Source: Caldilineaceae bacterium
Lineage (GTDB): Bacteria > Chloroflexota > Anaerolineae > Caldilineales > Caldilineaceae
Direction: 5' to 3'
DNA length: 64,000 nt
Assembly: GCA_019637645.1 (NCBI GenBank)
Contig: JAHBVH010000004.1
Span: forward strand, 1-64,000
Shown here: positions 33,462 through 41,499 of the stretch, in pieces
Position numbering within the stretch: the first letter of the stretch is position 1
How the letters are laid out: every line of letters begins with the position of its first letter
Position numbers and translations under genes: made by a program
Notes under the pieces: model-generated
Database searches by the model: none
Seen by the model: only the letters and a program-made list of their open reading frames with translations
Told to the model about the DNA's origin: nothing

Positions 33462-33501
33462 TATACTATTTAGAACATTTGTTTGACCACGCGTGCGTGA
33501 A

Positions 33502-33536
33502 AAAACCTGACAGGTTTTCCAAACCTGTCAGGTTTT
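33502..33536. repeat. CCTGACAGG-family palindrome (copy C)
   Basis: AAAACCTGACAGGTTT (33502-33517) and AAACCTGTCAGGTTTT (33521-33536) flank TCC. It is placed 40 bp after the RNase J stop and 32 bp before the FtsK start and probably ends the RNase J transcript. Confidence 0.85.
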
Positions 33537-33567
33537 GCTCAAGTATGGATATTCTTCTTGTAACCCT

Positions 33568-36084
33568 ATGGCAAAGCGTAAGGCTTCACCGCAAAAGCGA
33601 AAACCCAAGCAAGATCCCATCGCCGCGACCCTGACCATGCTCCAACGGCCAGAGGTAATCGGCGTGATTTTAGTCTTGATTTCTTTGCTAACCATGCTTA
33701 GTCTGTTGACCAGCAGTACCGGTGCCATTACAGGTGCCTGGATTGGTTGGCTCGAAACGCTCTTTGGGATCGGGATCTGGGGTTTCCCGCTTGTCACCAG
33801 CATGTTAGGTCTTTGGATGGTGATTCGCGCCGTCGAGAACATGCCCAACATGTCCTGGCAACATCCAGCGGGCTTTGGCGTCCTCTTTCTCGCCACGATT
33901 ATCGGTGCAACGCTCTGGTTAGGTCCTACCGCCAATGCCGGTGGTCTCATCGGCACAGCGCTGACCGAAGCACTCACCAGTGTGCTTGGGTTTGGCATTG
34001 CGTGGGCCTTTGTCGCCTTTCTCACGGTCACAGGGGTCATTTTGCTAACCGATCAATATCTGGTCAATTGGGGTTGGGCAGTGTGGCACTCGCTCAGCCA
34101 AGTAGGACAACAGATGAATAACCGAGCGCCAGACCATGGGATCGACCCCATGTGGCCGCTGCCGAGTGGCCGCGTGGCATGGTGGAAAGAGTTACGCGCC
34201 CGCTGGCACGCCCCTCCCCAACATGAAACTATCTCGACTTTGCCGACTGCCGCCAATTTGGTTCACCCTACGCCCAACACAGCACCCAATCGGGCCGAGC
34301 AGAGGCGGGTGTCCAATAATGCCACGCCGCCAACCACAACAGCGAACGCAACGCAACGCAACACCCCCAATGCACTCACCCCTGCCGAGAATGATCGCCT
34401 CACCCCCCACATTGTCGGCAACAGTCCACAAGTGTGGCGCTTGCCCCGGTTAGACGATCTGCTCAACAATTGGGAACGCCACAGTGATAATGATGATCTG
34501 ATCCGCCAACAAGGCCGGATGATTCAGGAGACCTTGGCGCTCTTTGGCGTGCCAGCGGATTTTGAAGGGGCCTACAAAGGGCCAGCCGTCACCCAATATC
34601 TCATCAAACCGGGCTATGTCGAGCGCACAGTGCAGGGCGAAGTCAAGCGGATCAAAGTCAAAGTCGCCAAGATTGCCGGGCTCGCTAACGATTTGGCTCT
34701 TGCCTTGGCCGCGCCAACCGTCCGCATTGAAGCACCGATCCCAGGCACCACCTATGTCGGCGTTGAGGTTCCCAACCAAGAAGGCAACATTGTCGGCCTC
34801 AAAGAGTTGATGGAATCGGAGACTTTTCAACAATCCAAGGGACGCTTGCGCATTGCCTTGGGTGAAGATGTCAAGGGGCAGCCGATTATTAGTGATATGA
34901 CACGTATGCCCCATCTTTTGATCGCGGGCGCAACCGGCACCGGGAAGTCGGTCTGTATCAACTCCGTGATCAACTGTCTCTTGTTAACGAATACCCCAGA
35001 TCAGCTACGCTTCCTGATGGTCGATCCGAAGATGGTCGAATTGAGTGTTTACAATGGGGTGCCGCATCTACTTAGCCCGGTTGTCACCGAAGTAGACAAA
35101 GCAGCTGGTGTGCTCTTCTGGGCCGTCAAAGAGATGGAGCGGCGTTACAGCCTCTGTAGCAAAGTGGGGGCGCGCGATCTCGTCCGGTATAATGAATATT
35201 TGGTCAAGCGCAACGAGAAACCCTTACCCTATATTGTGGTCATTGTTGACGAAATGGCCGACTTGATGATGGCCGCGCCCGAAGAGGTCGAAAAGCATAT
35301 CTGTCGCCTAGCCCAAATGGCGCGCGCCGTTGGTATTCATCTGATCATCGCCACGCAACGCCCGTCTGTCGATGTCATCACTGGGCTGATCAAGGCCAAT
35401 TTTCCCTCGCGCATTGCCTTTGCGGTGACCAGCCAGACCGACAGCCGCGTGATTCTGGATGTGCCGGGTGCCGAACGCCTACTTGGGCGTGGCGACATGC
35501 TCTTTATGGCGCCGGATGCAAGCAAGCTGGAGCGCCTCCAAGGGACCTTCCTCAATGATGAAGAGATCAACCGCATCATTCGCTATTGGAAGGGCTTCCG
35601 CACCTTAGAGGATCGCAGCAACCCATGGCCAGCCAGTCCATCAACCACGGGTGAGTTAGCCGATCCACTCACGCCGCCTGATAGCCAGGAATTCTATAAA
35701 ACTAGCGCAGCCTCGCCAGCGGCGACGCTGCCCATGACAGGGCTCAGCCAAGCTCCCCTCTTTGAACAGATCGAGGCCATGAAGGTAGTCGATGGACGCG
35801 ATGAGTTGTTTGAGGATGCGGTACGGGTTGTGCGCGAAACCGGGCGCGGGTCGGTGAGTCTGCTCCAACGCAAGCTGCGCATTGGCTATAACCGAGCCGC
35901 GCGGTTAGTGGACCAATTAGAAGAAGCCGGGATCTTAGGGCCGGATCAAGGAGGTGCCACTGGTCGCGAAGTCCTTGGCCAACCCCTAAACGACGACATA
36001 GCCGACGATGAGCCGCTCAAACCACGCATTATTGGGGGTGCAGGCGATGATGACGATGCTCCTCCTCCACGCATTTGGATGTAA
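33568..36084 (+). CDS. ftsK: DNA translocase FtsK/SpoIIIE
   Basis: The 838-aa protein has an N-terminal membrane domain of about four helices (residues 28-165), a Pro/Thr/Asn-rich linker to about 275, and an alpha domain (FGVPADFEGAYKGPAVTQYLIKPG). The RecA-like motor follows, with Walker A GATGTGKSVCIN near residue 453 and Walker B VVIVDEMADLMM, then TQRPSVDVITGLIKANFPSRIAF. The C-terminal gamma winged helix (VSLLQRKLRIGYNRAARLVDQLEEAGILGP) reads KOPS-like sites. It pumps chromosomal DNA through the division septum. ATG 33568 is chosen because the preceding in-frame residues derive from the repeat; the ribosome binding site is weak. A short acidic tail follows the gamma domain. Confidence 0.94.
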   Translation: MAKRKASPQKRKPKQDPIAATLTMLQRPEVIGVILVLISLLTMLSLLTSSTGAITGAWIGWLETLFGIGIWGFPLVTSMLGLWMVIRAVENMPNMSWQHPAGFGVLFLATIIGATLWLGPTANAGGLIGTALTEALTSVLGFGIAWAFVAFLTVTGVILLTDQYLVNWGWAVWHSLSQVGQQMNNRAPDHGIDPMWPLPSGRVAWWKELRARWHAPPQHETISTLPTAANLVHPTPNTAPNRAEQRRVSNNATPPTTTANATQRNTPNALTPAENDRLTPHIVGNSPQVWRLPRLDDLLNNWERHSDNDDLIRQQGRMIQETLALFGVPADFEGAYKGPAVTQYLIKPGYVERTVQGEVKRIKVKVAKIAGLANDLALALAAPTVRIEAPIPGTTYVGVEVPNQEGNIVGLKELMESETFQQSKGRLRIALGEDVKGQPIISDMTRMPHLLIAGATGTGKSVCINSVINCLLLTNTPDQLRFLMVDPKMVELSVYNGVPHLLSPVVTEVDKAAGVLFWAVKEMERRYSLCSKVGARDLVRYNEYLVKRNEKPLPYIVVIVDEMADLMMAAPEEVEKHICRLAQMARAVGIHLIIATQRPSVDVITGLIKANFPSRIAFAVTSQTDSRVILDVPGAERLLGRGDMLFMAPDASKLERLQGTFLNDEEINRIIRYWKGFRTLEDRSNPWPASPSTTGELADPLTPPDSQEFYKTSAASPAATLPMTGLSQAPLFEQIEAMKVVDGRDELFEDAVRVVRETGRGSVSLLQRKLRIGYNRAARLVDQLEEAGILGPDQGGATGREVLGQPLNDDIADDEPLKPRIIGGAGDDDDAPPPRIWM

Positions 36085-36184
36085 CGAACAATCTGCCATT
36101 GGCGGCTGATCATTCCACCTACCCCGCATCAGTATCGCCAGAACCAACCGACTTCCTACCAATACGAAACCAAAGGAACATTTT

Positions 36185-37411
36185 GTGGAAAGCAATGTGC
36201 GTGCGCAGCGGACAGAGTTGCCGTTTGTCCAGCTCATGGGAATCAGCATCAGCGCGCGGCTGATCACGGATACAGTCGCCCAACTCTTCAACCCCTTCCT
36301 GACTATCTTTGCCCTGGGTCTAGGCGTCGATGTTGTCACCATGGGTCGCCTCCTGAGCCTGCGCCTCTTAGCTGGCATTTTCACACCAGTATTTGGGGCT
36401 CTCGCGGATCGCCATGGGTATCGACGAATGCTACGCCTAGGCTTACTGAGCATGGTTGTGGGGCTGCTCCTCGTGAGCAGCAACCAAGGGTTGGTGATCT
36501 TGGTCCTTGGGATGTTCGCTTTGGGCTTGGGTCAAGCTGGCTTTGTACCCACCCTCCAAGCGTATCTCAGCGTACGTTTGCCCTATGCCATTCGCGCGCG
36601 TGGCTTGGGAATCTTGGAATATTCGTGGGCGCTAGCTGGCATGGTGGGTCTCTTTGTCATTGGTCAGTGGATCGCTGCCGCTGGTTGGCAACTTCCGCTC
36701 TTGGGGCTGGCAGGGGGATTGGCCGGGGCATGGCTACTCTTTGCGTTTTTGCCACCAGCACATATCAACCACACACCAACTACGCCCGTTTCATCAACCA
36801 CGCGTGGTCAACAGTGGCGCGCCTTCTTTTCTTTTGGTACGCAGGCGCGGACAGCCTATAGCGCCATTGTCGCCAATGCGCTGCTTTTCTATGCCGGTAT
36901 GCACCTGATGGTGATCTATGGCGCTTGGCTCAGTGCCGAGTATCGCTTGGGTGCAGCCGATCTAGGTTGGGTAGCCCTCTTGTTGGGGTGTTCTGATTTG
37001 ATCGCCAGCGTGTCGGTCAGTCTCTTCACCGACCGTCTGGGCAAGCGACGCAGTGTTATCATGGGTACGATTGGCATGTTACTAGGCTATCTGTTGCTCC
37101 CCTTTCTCAATTTTGGGCTCACCTTTGTGGTGGCTGGGCTCGCCTTCACCCGCGGCGCTTTTGAATTTGGCGTTGTCAGCCAGATTTCACTGCTTAGCGA
37201 ACAAGTGCCGGAGCAACGGGGCAAATTGATGTCACTCAGTTCAGCCGTTGTCATGGTCGGTGGCGCCATCGCCAATCTGACGGGGCCATGGCTCTATATC
37301 CACCATGGTATTAGTGGGATAGTGCTCGTTTCGGCCATTGCGCTTGTGAGCAGCATCGGCTTGTTACTAGCTCTTGTGCGCGAGCCGATGAGTACCCCAC
37401 AACTTATCTAG
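36185..37411 (+). CDS. MFS transporter
   Basis: The 408-aa protein has about twelve hydrophobic helices and the MFS loop 2-3 signature GALADRHGYRRMLRLG. A second similar loop, FTDRLGKRRSVIMG, occurs in the C-terminal half. It resembles YfmO/tetracycline-type drug exporters, but no substrate can be assigned. The GTG start has AAGGA seven bases upstream. It is 100 bp after ftsK on the same strand. Confidence 0.83.
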   Translation: MESNVRAQRTELPFVQLMGISISARLITDTVAQLFNPFLTIFALGLGVDVVTMGRLLSLRLLAGIFTPVFGALADRHGYRRMLRLGLLSMVVGLLLVSSNQGLVILVLGMFALGLGQAGFVPTLQAYLSVRLPYAIRARGLGILEYSWALAGMVGLFVIGQWIAAAGWQLPLLGLAGGLAGAWLLFAFLPPAHINHTPTTPVSSTTRGQQWRAFFSFGTQARTAYSAIVANALLFYAGMHLMVIYGAWLSAEYRLGAADLGWVALLLGCSDLIASVSVSLFTDRLGKRRSVIMGTIGMLLGYLLLPFLNFGLTFVVAGLAFTRGAFEFGVVSQISLLSEQVPEQRGKLMSLSSAVVMVGGAIANLTGPWLYIHHGISGIVLVSAIALVSSIGLLLALVREPMSTPQLI

Positions 37412-37461
37412 ATAGGCTATATCACCAAAAGCGTCGTGGCAGATGGCATCTGGCGTTAAAT

Positions 37462-37489
37462 TTGACACGCACGGATGTTCTGCTATACT
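37462..37489 (+). promoter_or_regulatory. Promoter of the Rpn-type nuclease gene
   Basis: TTGACA (37462-37467), 16 bp, TATACT (37484-37489), with TGC making an extended -10. It lies about 60 bp before the GTG start. Confidence 0.65.
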
Positions 37490-37549
37490 GGTCCCCAATA
37501 GCATCCAAGCAGATTGCTCCAAACCAAGGGCCTGGGAGGAACAGATTGC

Positions 37550-38551
37550 GTGGCAGTCCACAATATCCATGATAGCGGTTATAAGAAGCTCTTTTCTAAT
37601 CGCACCATCTTTCGTCAATTGATAGAGACCTTTGTCCATGAACCGTGGGTAGCAGAGCTGGATTTCAGTCAGGCAGAAACGCTGGACAAATCGTTCGTTG
37701 CTGACCACTACAAGGCAACCGAAAGCGATCTCATCTATAAGGTACGACTCCAAGAGCGCACAGTCTATATCTATGTACTGCTGGAGTTTCAGTCGAGTGT
37801 TGACCGCTTCATGGCAGTGCGCGTAGCGTACTACGCGTTGTCCTTTTACATGGACTATCTTGCCAACTATGGCAAGATTGACAAGTTACCTGCGCTTTTC
37901 CCATTAGTGGTGTATAATGGAAGCGATCGTTGGACAGCACCAGAGCAGTTGGCTACCTTAATCGAAGGGGAGCCGACGCTGGGCGACTACGGTGTCACTT
38001 GTCGGTACTTTAAGATTGCCGAGCGGGAGTTCAGCCGAGAACACCTGCTGACAATTTGCAATGTGGTCTCGACACTCTTCCTGGCAGAGACTCAATATGA
38101 TTTTGACCTGTTGCTAGAAGAGTTTGTCAAACTTTTTCTCCGCGAGACGGATAAACAGGCTGTATCGCTATTGGTCAATTGGTTTCAGCAGCTGGCAGTC
38201 CATGGCCGAGTGCGGCCAGAAGACTATGCCACCTTGGAACAAGAGTATCATTCAGCACAGGAGGTACGTGCCATGTTAATAGATGCCTTAGCCAAAGAAA
38301 AAGAACTTATTCGCCAAGAAGGCCGTGAAGAAGGCCGTGAAGAAGGCCGTGAAGAAGGCGAAGTCGCCCTCCGCCAAACGATCGAGCAGATCCTTGAACG
38401 CCGCTTTGGTGCGCTCGCCAAGGATGCCAGCGACTTACTTCAACAGTGTACGTTGAAAGAGCTGCAAGCATTGGTGAATCCGGCCCTAGATTCAGTAGAG
38501 TTTGCTACTTTCCTCGACCGCATTCCCCGTCATCCCGAGTCAGTTGGCTGA
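37550..38551 (+). CDS. Rpn/PD-(D/E)XK family nuclease (transposase_31-like)
   Basis: The 333-aa protein begins with the diagnostic HDSGYKKLFSNRTIFRQLIETFV and continues with ESDLIYKV (Asp) and YVLLEFQSS (ExQ/K-type), the PD-(D/E)XK core of Rpn recombination-promoting nucleases (formerly putative transposases). The C-terminal part has a charged segment made by three exact 12-bp DNA repeats (EGRE units, 38318-38353) followed by an amphipathic helix region. Rpn proteins are promiscuous DNA endonucleases whose cellular role is still debated, with proposed links to recombination or phage defence. GTG 37550 is chosen because GGGAGGA stands nine bases before it. No terminal inverted repeats flank the gene, so it is not an IS. 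Confidence 0.83.
   Translation: MAVHNIHDSGYKKLFSNRTIFRQLIETFVHEPWVAELDFSQAETLDKSFVADHYKATESDLIYKVRLQERTVYIYVLLEFQSSVDRFMAVRVAYYALSFYMDYLANYGKIDKLPALFPLVVYNGSDRWTAPEQLATLIEGEPTLGDYGVTCRYFKIAEREFSREHLLTICNVVSTLFLAETQYDFDLLLEEFVKLFLRETDKQAVSLLVNWFQQLAVHGRVRPEDYATLEQEYHSAQEVRAMLIDALAKEKELIRQEGREEGREEGREEGEVALRQTIEQILERRFGALAKDASDLLQQCTLKELQALVNPALDSVEFATFLDRIPRHPESVG
38318..38353 (+). repeat. 12-bp in-frame tandem repeat inside the Rpn gene
   Basis: GAAGGCCGTGAA is repeated three times and encodes EGRE units. Such repeats can change copy number by slippage without shifting the frame. Confidence 0.85.
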
Positions 38552-38922
38552 TTTTTGGATCGACAGGAAAGGGCATCACTTATGGATGCCCTTTGTAAAT
38601 ACCGTTCGAAAAATTGCTCCACCCTATATTAATAGGAGTTACGCAGTTAGTACGACCAGAGACCTGACAGGTTTTCCAAACCTGTCAGGTCTGGTTCAAG
38701 TGCGTAACTTCTAATTTAAATACCCCACACCCATTTCTTCAGCAGAAATCGGATTCTGATCTTGGCAACAATGTGAAACTTTGAGCACGAAACTTTTCAT
38801 GAGCACCTACGTATTGACTACTAATCAACGATCATCGCGCGAGGGCCAGAGGGGGGAACGTAGTTGATAAGCAACCGCCGGGCCAAGAGCAATGAACTAG
38901 AAGTGTATGGGATAAAACAAAG
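38552..38922. other. Intergenic region before the ECF sigma operon
   Basis: 371 bp without a gene. It contains the intact MITE-like element at 38633-38713; the remaining 209 bp before the sigma gene should carry its promoter, but no convincing -35/-10 pair was seen. Confidence 0.5.
38633..38713. mobile_element. MITE-like element 1 with nested CCTGACAGG palindrome (copy D)
   Basis: The 81-bp element has terminal inverted repeats TAGGAGTTACGCA and TGCGTAACTTCTA and an inner 15-bp inverted repeat (AGACCTGACAGGTTT, 38660-38674, with its complement to 38692). It has no coding capacity. A second copy with the same ends lies at 61521-61605. Confidence 0.75.
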
Positions 38923-39576
38923 ATGAGTGAGCAGGAAGAGGTCTGGATTCGCGAAGCAAAGGCAGGCAATAAGCGCTCCTTTAGCCACCTTGTGGAAGCT
39001 TACCAGCGTCCAGTTTACAATTTGACCTATCGCATGCTTGGGTCACCGGAAGAGGCTGAGGATGCAGCGCAAGAGACTTTTCTGCGCGCTTATTCTCGGC
39101 TGGAACAATACGATGTGAATCATAAGTTTAGTACTTGGCTCTTCTCTATTGCCAATCACCACTGTATTGATCGACTACGCAAGCGTCGCACAACGTTGGT
39201 ATCGATCGAAGAAAATCCAGTATTGGAAAATCTGGAACATGGTGCAGCCCAACCCGAGGAAGATGTACTTAGCCAGGAATTGGCCGCCGAGTTACAAAGC
39301 TTGCTCGGCCAACTCGACCTAGACTATCGCACACCCTTGATTTTGCGCTACTGGGAAGATTGTAGCTATGAAGAAATTGCCGACACCATGGGATTAACGG
39401 TCTCTGCGGTCAAAAGTCGGCTTTTTCGTGCCCGTAAACAGATTGCTGATCTCTATGCAAGTCAAACTGCAACGACACTGCCCCTTTCTGGCAAACGTGA
39501 ACCGGTCCCAACGCGAACCAAGGCGGATGCCCCGAAAGCACAACTCTTATTTTGGCGTGCCGCGTTTGCGACATAG
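38923..39576 (+). CDS. ECF-type RNA polymerase sigma factor
   Basis: The 217-aa protein has sigma region 2 (YRMLGSPEEAEDAAQETFLRAY, residues 36-57, then FSTWLFSIANHHCIDRLRKRR) and region 4 (DLDYRTPLILRYWEDCSYEEIADTMGLTVSAVKSRLFRARKQI). No region 1.1 or 3 is present, as usual for ECF factors. A C-terminal tail of about 40 residues is unusual and of unknown role. It is followed 14 bp downstream by a small membrane protein with anti-sigma features, and then a bactofilin-like membrane protein, so the three probably form an envelope-response unit. The ribosome binding site is weak. Confidence 0.92.
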   Translation: MSEQEEVWIREAKAGNKRSFSHLVEAYQRPVYNLTYRMLGSPEEAEDAAQETFLRAYSRLEQYDVNHKFSTWLFSIANHHCIDRLRKRRTTLVSIEENPVLENLEHGAAQPEEDVLSQELAAELQSLLGQLDLDYRTPLILRYWEDCSYEEIADTMGLTVSAVKSRLFRARKQIADLYASQTATTLPLSGKREPVPTRTKADAPKAQLLFWRAAFAT

Positions 39577-39590
39577 GACAGAGGTGGGTT

Positions 39591-40208
39591 ATGGAAGCAA
39601 AATACAGTAGCAAGCGGAGCAGCATCCGCAATGAAGCAACACCCGAGCAAGCAGAAGAATTTATGCTGCTCATGTCATTGGCACTGGACAATTTGGCCGA
39701 CGACGACGAAGCAACTCGCCTGGAAGGCTATCTGAACAGCTATCCCACCTTAGCAGCCCAGTGGGAGGAGTGGCAACAGCTGCATCATCAATTTGTAGCG
39801 CTTCCCCATGCTGAACCAGCCGCGGGTTTCGTTGGCCGGTTTGAAGAGCGACTGACCCAGCAAGAGCGTCGCCAGCGGCTATGGTTTGGCGCCGTGATTG
39901 GTTCCATTACGTTATTACTTTGGCTGGGCGTTGTGGCAGGGCTCTTCTCCATGGGTGCCTATCTGTTTGTGAACCAAGGCAGTTGGTTGAGTGCCCTGCT
40001 CCAAAACTTGACCTACGCATGGGCCAGCTTGATGCAGTGGCTGGAGACAGGGTGGCAAACGTTCGGGAGCTTTGCCAGCACTCCTCAGGCCAAGGCCATT
40101 GGTGCAGGCTATCTCTTGGTAGCAGTGGCCATGTTGGGCGGGTGGCTCATGTTCCTGCGCCGCTCACTCCATCATCAAGAATTATCGTCCCAGGTCGGGA
40201 TTGCGTAA
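39591..40208 (+). CDS. Putative membrane anti-sigma factor
   Basis: The 205-aa protein has an acidic N-terminal cytosolic part (EEFMLLMSLALDNLADDDEATRLEGYLNSYPTLAAQWEEWQ) that resembles the sigma-binding region of anti-sigma factors. Two membrane helices follow (about residues 97-125 and 165-183). The Zn-finger HxxxCxxC motif common in this class is absent. Its place immediately after the ECF sigma gene supports the role. GAGG six bases before ATG 39591 fixes the start. Confidence 0.65.
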   Translation: MEAKYSSKRSSIRNEATPEQAEEFMLLMSLALDNLADDDEATRLEGYLNSYPTLAAQWEEWQQLHHQFVALPHAEPAAGFVGRFEERLTQQERRQRLWFGAVIGSITLLLWLGVVAGLFSMGAYLFVNQGSWLSALLQNLTYAWASLMQWLETGWQTFGSFASTPQAKAIGAGYLLVAVAMLGGWLMFLRRSLHHQELSSQVGIA

Positions 40209-40221
40209 AGAGGGATTTATC

Positions 40222-41418
40222 GTGTTTTACCGAAACAAAAGTTCACGTCGTGGTCGGCGGTGGGGCCGGGTCTTCCTCTTATTGGTCGGCTTAGCATTGG
40301 TAGCTGGAATTGCCAGACTGACCAGTTCCGCAGGTGAGCATAAGGTGGAGGTCAGCCAAGCACCAGCCCCCGCGTTCAGTGACGCTGGCGTGCACTTCTT
40401 CTCCGAAGATGTTGTGATTGATGCGCATGAACGTTATGAGGATGATGTCGTTGTCTATTCGGGCAATGTGCAGATCAAGGATGGCGGCCGAATTCAAGGT
40501 GACCTGACCGTTTACAGCGGTAATGTCACAATTGACGAGGAGGCGGAAGTCCAAGGTAGAGTCACGGCCCTCAGTGGGAATGTGCGCGTCAGAGGCCAAG
40601 TTGGCGGCGACTTAGTTGTTGGCAGTGGCGATATCGATCTGGCCGAAACGGCTTGGGTTGGCGGTGCTATCAGCGTGATGAGCGGTAGGATCGACCGGTC
40701 AGAAGGGGCGAGGGTCAGCGGGAATATTATTGCAGGCGGTTTTAAACTGCCGGCCTTGCCCGCTTTTCTCGGTGCGCGCCCAGTGATTCCCACGGCACCA
40801 GCCGCCCCGGCAGCCCCCCCAGCCCCAAATGCACCAGCCATGCCCCCCATTGACATGCGGATCGACCGCGCTAGCACCCTGAGTGGGATGATTCTTGGCC
40901 TGTTGGGCCGTCTGCTCCTTGCCGCCTTTGGCACCAGCTTGATCATCTTGGTGGCCGGGTTAGTCTACTATGTACGGCCCCATTTTGTGGTAGCCATCCA
41001 AGCGACTATGCAACAACAGCGCCCCCTCAGTTTTGCCATTGGGCTGATGAGCAATCTGGTCCTGATTTTTTTGACTGGCGCATTAATGATCACCCTCTGT
41101 CTAGCTCCGGTAGGGCTAGCCGCAGGGCTGCTCTTTGGTGCGATTAATCTCCTTGGTTGGTCTGCGTTATCGCTATCGGTCGGGCAGTGGCTCTTCCAAA
41201 CATTCAAGATTGAAGGACAACCGTTGGTAGCTTTACTGGTTGGTGCCTTTTTGATGACCAGTGTCCTAGCATTAGGCTGGATCATTGGCGGCTATCTACG
41301 GCCAATGATCTATCTCCTTGGGCTAGTGATCACCGCCTGTGGCAGCGGTGCGGTCGTTGTCCACTGGCTACGTCTTGGCGCAACGCCGCGCCCCGATCAA
41401 CCCCTGCTCTTGACCTAG
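40222..41418 (+). CDS. Bactofilin-like membrane protein in the ECF operon
   Basis: The 398-aa protein has an N-terminal membrane helix (residues 15-32), then short repeating beta units (VVYSGNVQIKDGGRIQGDLTVYSGNVTIDEEAEVQGRV...) that suggest a right-handed beta-helix of the polymer-forming (bactofilin) type. A Pro/Ala linker and a C-terminal polytopic membrane domain (about five helices) follow. It probably anchors or senses a cell-envelope structure. GTG 40222 is chosen because AAAGAGGGA ends six bases upstream. It is coupled to the sigma/anti-sigma pair with a 13-bp gap and likely under the same control. Confidence 0.72.
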   Translation: MFYRNKSSRRGRRWGRVFLLLVGLALVAGIARLTSSAGEHKVEVSQAPAPAFSDAGVHFFSEDVVIDAHERYEDDVVVYSGNVQIKDGGRIQGDLTVYSGNVTIDEEAEVQGRVTALSGNVRVRGQVGGDLVVGSGDIDLAETAWVGGAISVMSGRIDRSEGARVSGNIIAGGFKLPALPAFLGARPVIPTAPAAPAAPPAPNAPAMPPIDMRIDRASTLSGMILGLLGRLLLAAFGTSLIILVAGLVYYVRPHFVVAIQATMQQQRPLSFAIGLMSNLVLIFLTGALMITLCLAPVGLAAGLLFGAINLLGWSALSLSVGQWLFQTFKIEGQPLVALLVGAFLMTSVLALGWIIGGYLRPMIYLLGLVITACGSGAVVVHWLRLGATPRPDQPLLLT

Positions 41419-41443
41419 CCGCCATCCTAGCTGTTTACCTAAA

Positions 41444-41476
41444 AAGAGGAGTTGCCAAGAACTGGCAACTCCTCTT
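41444..41476. terminator. Bidirectional terminator between convergent genes
   Basis: AAGAGGAGTTGCCA (41444-41457) pairs perfectly with 41463-41476 around a 5-nt loop. Tracts of A before and T-rich sequence after suit termination in both directions. Confidence 0.85.
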
Positions 41477-41499
41477 GCTTTATGCCCCGGATAAAGTGG

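Noticed and set aside
37550..38551. Insertion sequence containing the Rpn-like gene
   Set aside because: No terminal inverted repeats or target duplication next to the gene; the MITE downstream has its own ends.
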